A stretch of 32,852 nt of DNA from Kiloniellales bacterium (GTDB lineage: Bacteria; Pseudomonadota; Alphaproteobacteria; Kiloniellales; JAKSBE01), in NCBI GenBank assembly GCA_030067055.1, contig JASJAL010000001.1:1-32852 (forward strand), read 5' to 3'. The position numbers were made by a program, and so were the translations under genes. Shown here in pieces: positions 31,286 to 32,852 of this stretch. How positions within the stretch are numbered: position 1 is the stretch's first letter; each line of letters begins with the position of its first letter. A model generated the notes under the pieces. It saw nothing but the letters and a program-made list of their open reading frames with translations. It did no database searches and had not been told where the DNA came from.

Positions 31286-32852
31286 ATGGACCTGATACGC
31301 ACCTCCATCTACCGGCCCATCGCGGTGATCGCAGCGGTCCTGATGACGGTGATGTTCGGCATGGTCGCGCTGGAGCGGATCCCGATCCAGCTGGCGCCGG
31401 ACGTCAACCGACCGGTCATCACGGTGACCACCACCTGGCCGGGCGCCGCCCCGGCTGAGGTCGAGCGCGAGATCGTCAACCGCCAGGAAGAAGAAATGGC
31501 GGGGCTGGAGAACCTGGTAGCGCTGACCTCGAGGGCGGAACAGGGACGCAGCCGGATTACCCTCGAGTTTGCGGTCGGCTCCAACATGGACCGCGCCCTC
31601 TTGCTGGTCTCCAATCGACTGGATCGGGTCAACGGCTATCCGGAAGAGGCCAACGAGCCGACACTCGATACCGCTGGCAGCGAAGACAACGCCATCGCCT
31701 GGTTCGTCGTCCGGCGGATGCCAGGCAACGAGCGGCCGATCTACGAGTTCGGCGACTTCGTCGAGGACGTGATCAAGGACCGGATCGAGCGGGTCGCCGG
31801 CGTCAGCCGGGTCAACGTCTTCGGCGGCAGCGAGCGGGAAATCCAGGTTACCATCTCGCCGCAGCTCATGGCACGCTACGGTCTGACCGTGACCGACGTC
31901 ATCCTGGCGCTGCGCAGCGCCAACACCTCGGTCTCGGCCGGTGACGTCGACGAGGGCAAGCGCCGCTACGTGATCCGGGTCGAAGGCGAACTCAACGCCG
32001 TCGAGTCCATACGCGAGGTCGTGGTCCGCTCCGAAGATGCCAGGGCCAAGGACATGGTGGCCGGCGGCCGGCTGGCACGGGTCACCGTCGGCGACATCGC
32101 GGAGGTCAGCTTCGGCTACCGCGAGCCGACTTCAAACATCCGCTTCCTCGGCGATTCGGCGATTGCCTTCAACGCCCTGCGCGAGACGGGCGCCAACGTC
32201 ATCGAGATCATGGACGGGATCGCCGTGGCGGTGGACGAGCTCAACGAGCAGGTTGTCCCGGGCGCGGGGCTTACCCTCAAGCAGGTCTACAAGGAGACCG
32301 TCTACATCAACTCCGCCATCGAGCTGGTCCGCCAGAACATCTGGATCGGCGGCTCCCTGGCGGCAGTCGTGCTACTGCTGTTCCTGCGCTCCTTCCGCGC
32401 CACCCTGGTGATCTCAATCGCGATTCCCGTCTCGGTGATCGGCGCCTTCGTCGCGATGGCGGCCCTGGGCCGATCGATCAACGTGATCTCGCTGGCCGGC
32501 CTGGCCTTCGCCGTCGGCATGGTGGTCGACGCGGCCATCGTCGTGCTGGAGAACATCTACCGTCTGCGCGAACGCGGCCTACCGATTGCCGAAGCAGCCT
32601 ATCGGGGCGCCAAGCAGGTCTGGGGGGCGGTCCTCGTTTCGGCCCTGACCACGGTCATGGTCTTCATCCCGATCTTGGTAATGCAACTCGAGGTCGGGCA
32701 ACTGTTCCGCGACATTGCTGTCGCGATCTCGGTCGCGGTCATGCTGTCCCTGGTGGTGTCGATCACGGTCATCCCCGCGCTGTCCCGCTACCTCTTGGGC
32801 GGGCGCAAGGACGACACCAAGGTCAAGCGTCTGCACTTGCCGGGCATCGACG
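31286..32852 (+). CDS. RND efflux pump permease, 3' end outside window
   Basis: This is the inner-membrane proton-driven pump of the efflux system; the first 522 residues are visible. It starts with a membrane helix (IRTSIYRPIAVIAAVLMTVMFGMVALERIP) followed by the periplasmic porter region with QLAPDVNRPVITVTTTWPGA and GAPAxxVE-like AAPAEVEREI. Further helices from about residue 350 carry LLLFLRSFRATLVISIAIPVSVIG. The helix-4 motif is VDAAIVVLENIYR, with Asp415 but Ala416 where AcrB has a second Asp. The lack of a heavy-metal (CzcA) type DGAVVMIEN motif points to the drug/hydrophobe branch. The ATG is nine bases after the adaptor stop. No outer-membrane channel gene is visible before the window ends. 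Confidence 0.93.
   Translation, partial: MDLIRTSIYRPIAVIAAVLMTVMFGMVALERIPIQLAPDVNRPVITVTTTWPGAAPAEVEREIVNRQEEEMAGLENLVALTSRAEQGRSRITLEFAVGSNMDRALLLVSNRLDRVNGYPEEANEPTLDTAGSEDNAIAWFVVRRMPGNERPIYEFGDFVEDVIKDRIERVAGVSRVNVFGGSEREIQVTISPQLMARYGLTVTDVILALRSANTSVSAGDVDEGKRRYVIRVEGELNAVESIREVVVRSEDARAKDMVAGGRLARVTVGDIAEVSFGYREPTSNIRFLGDSAIAFNALRETGANVIEIMDGIAVAVDELNEQVVPGAGLTLKQVYKETVYINSAIELVRQNIWIGGSLAAVVLLLFLRSFRATLVISIAIPVSVIGAFVAMAALGRSINVISLAGLAFAVGMVVDAAIVVLENIYRLRERGLPIAEAAYRGAKQVWGAVLVSALTTVMVFIPILVMQLEVGQLFRDIAVAISVAVMLSLVVSITVIPALSRYLLGGRKDDTKVKRLHLPGID

Overview
The window is ordinary, gene-dense bacterial chromosome of high GC content, most likely from an alphaproteobacterium of the Rhodospirillales type. 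Four things point there: a C4-pathway 5-aminolevulinate synthase (hemA), the neighbourhood lipoprotein / J-protein / fabI / aroC with pdxH close by, the xseB-ispA-dxs-tlyA cluster, and the topA-rnr-protease-rpmG order. I identify 32 protein-coding genes, two of them cut by the window edges (topA at the left, an RND pump permease at the right). I see no rRNA, tRNA, insertion sequence, prophage, CRISPR array or origin. No gene shows a frameshift. No gene-free stretch exceeds 300 bases; the longest gaps are 18005-18195, 3179-3355, 11656-11832, 14519-14682 and 7159-7313.

Layout. 1-5826 (+): end of topA, rnr (RNase R), an S41 C-terminal processing protease with a possible lipobox, a NUDIX hydrolase and rpmG (ribosomal protein L33), closed by a hairpin terminator. 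5930-7158 (-): thiE and a small four-helix membrane protein of unknown function. 7314-11655 (+): pyrE, then a peptide-type ABC importer made of a binding protein and two permeases but no ATPase gene. 11833-15216 (+): a class III aminotransferase, hemA and a PadR-like regulator. 15265-18004 (-): pdxH, a cation diffusion facilitator, a short-chain dehydrogenase and a tautomerase-fold protein. 18196-19661 (+): a glycine-zipper lipoprotein and a CbpA-like J-protein. 19672-20970 (-): a YihY/BrkB-family membrane protein. 21118-24982 (+): fabI, aroC and a long-form sppA. 24983-29952 (-): histone-deacetylase-like hydrolase, xseB, ispA, dxs and tlyA. 30089 to the end (+): an RND efflux adaptor and its pump permease.

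How the genes work together. Three biosynthetic themes stand out: isoprenoid precursors (dxs to ispA), cofactors and heme (thiE, pdxH, hemA) and housekeeping building blocks (pyrE, fabI, aroC). Envelope functions form a second layer: the S41 protease, SppA, the glycine-zipper lipoprotein, the YihY protein, the ABC importer and the RND pump. Regulatory signals that can be read directly are three sigma-70-like promoters (upstream of the S41 protease, rpmG and fabI), several short dyads that could be operators, and three convincing hairpin terminators (after rpmG, after the glycine-zipper lipoprotein, after dxs).

I found no convincing new multi-gene system. The items most worth a second look are the ATPase-less ABC importer, the dyads next to the S41 protease, fabI and RND genes, an RND permease lacking the second aspartate of the usual proton-relay pair, and a tautomerase-fold protein without the catalytic N-terminal proline.
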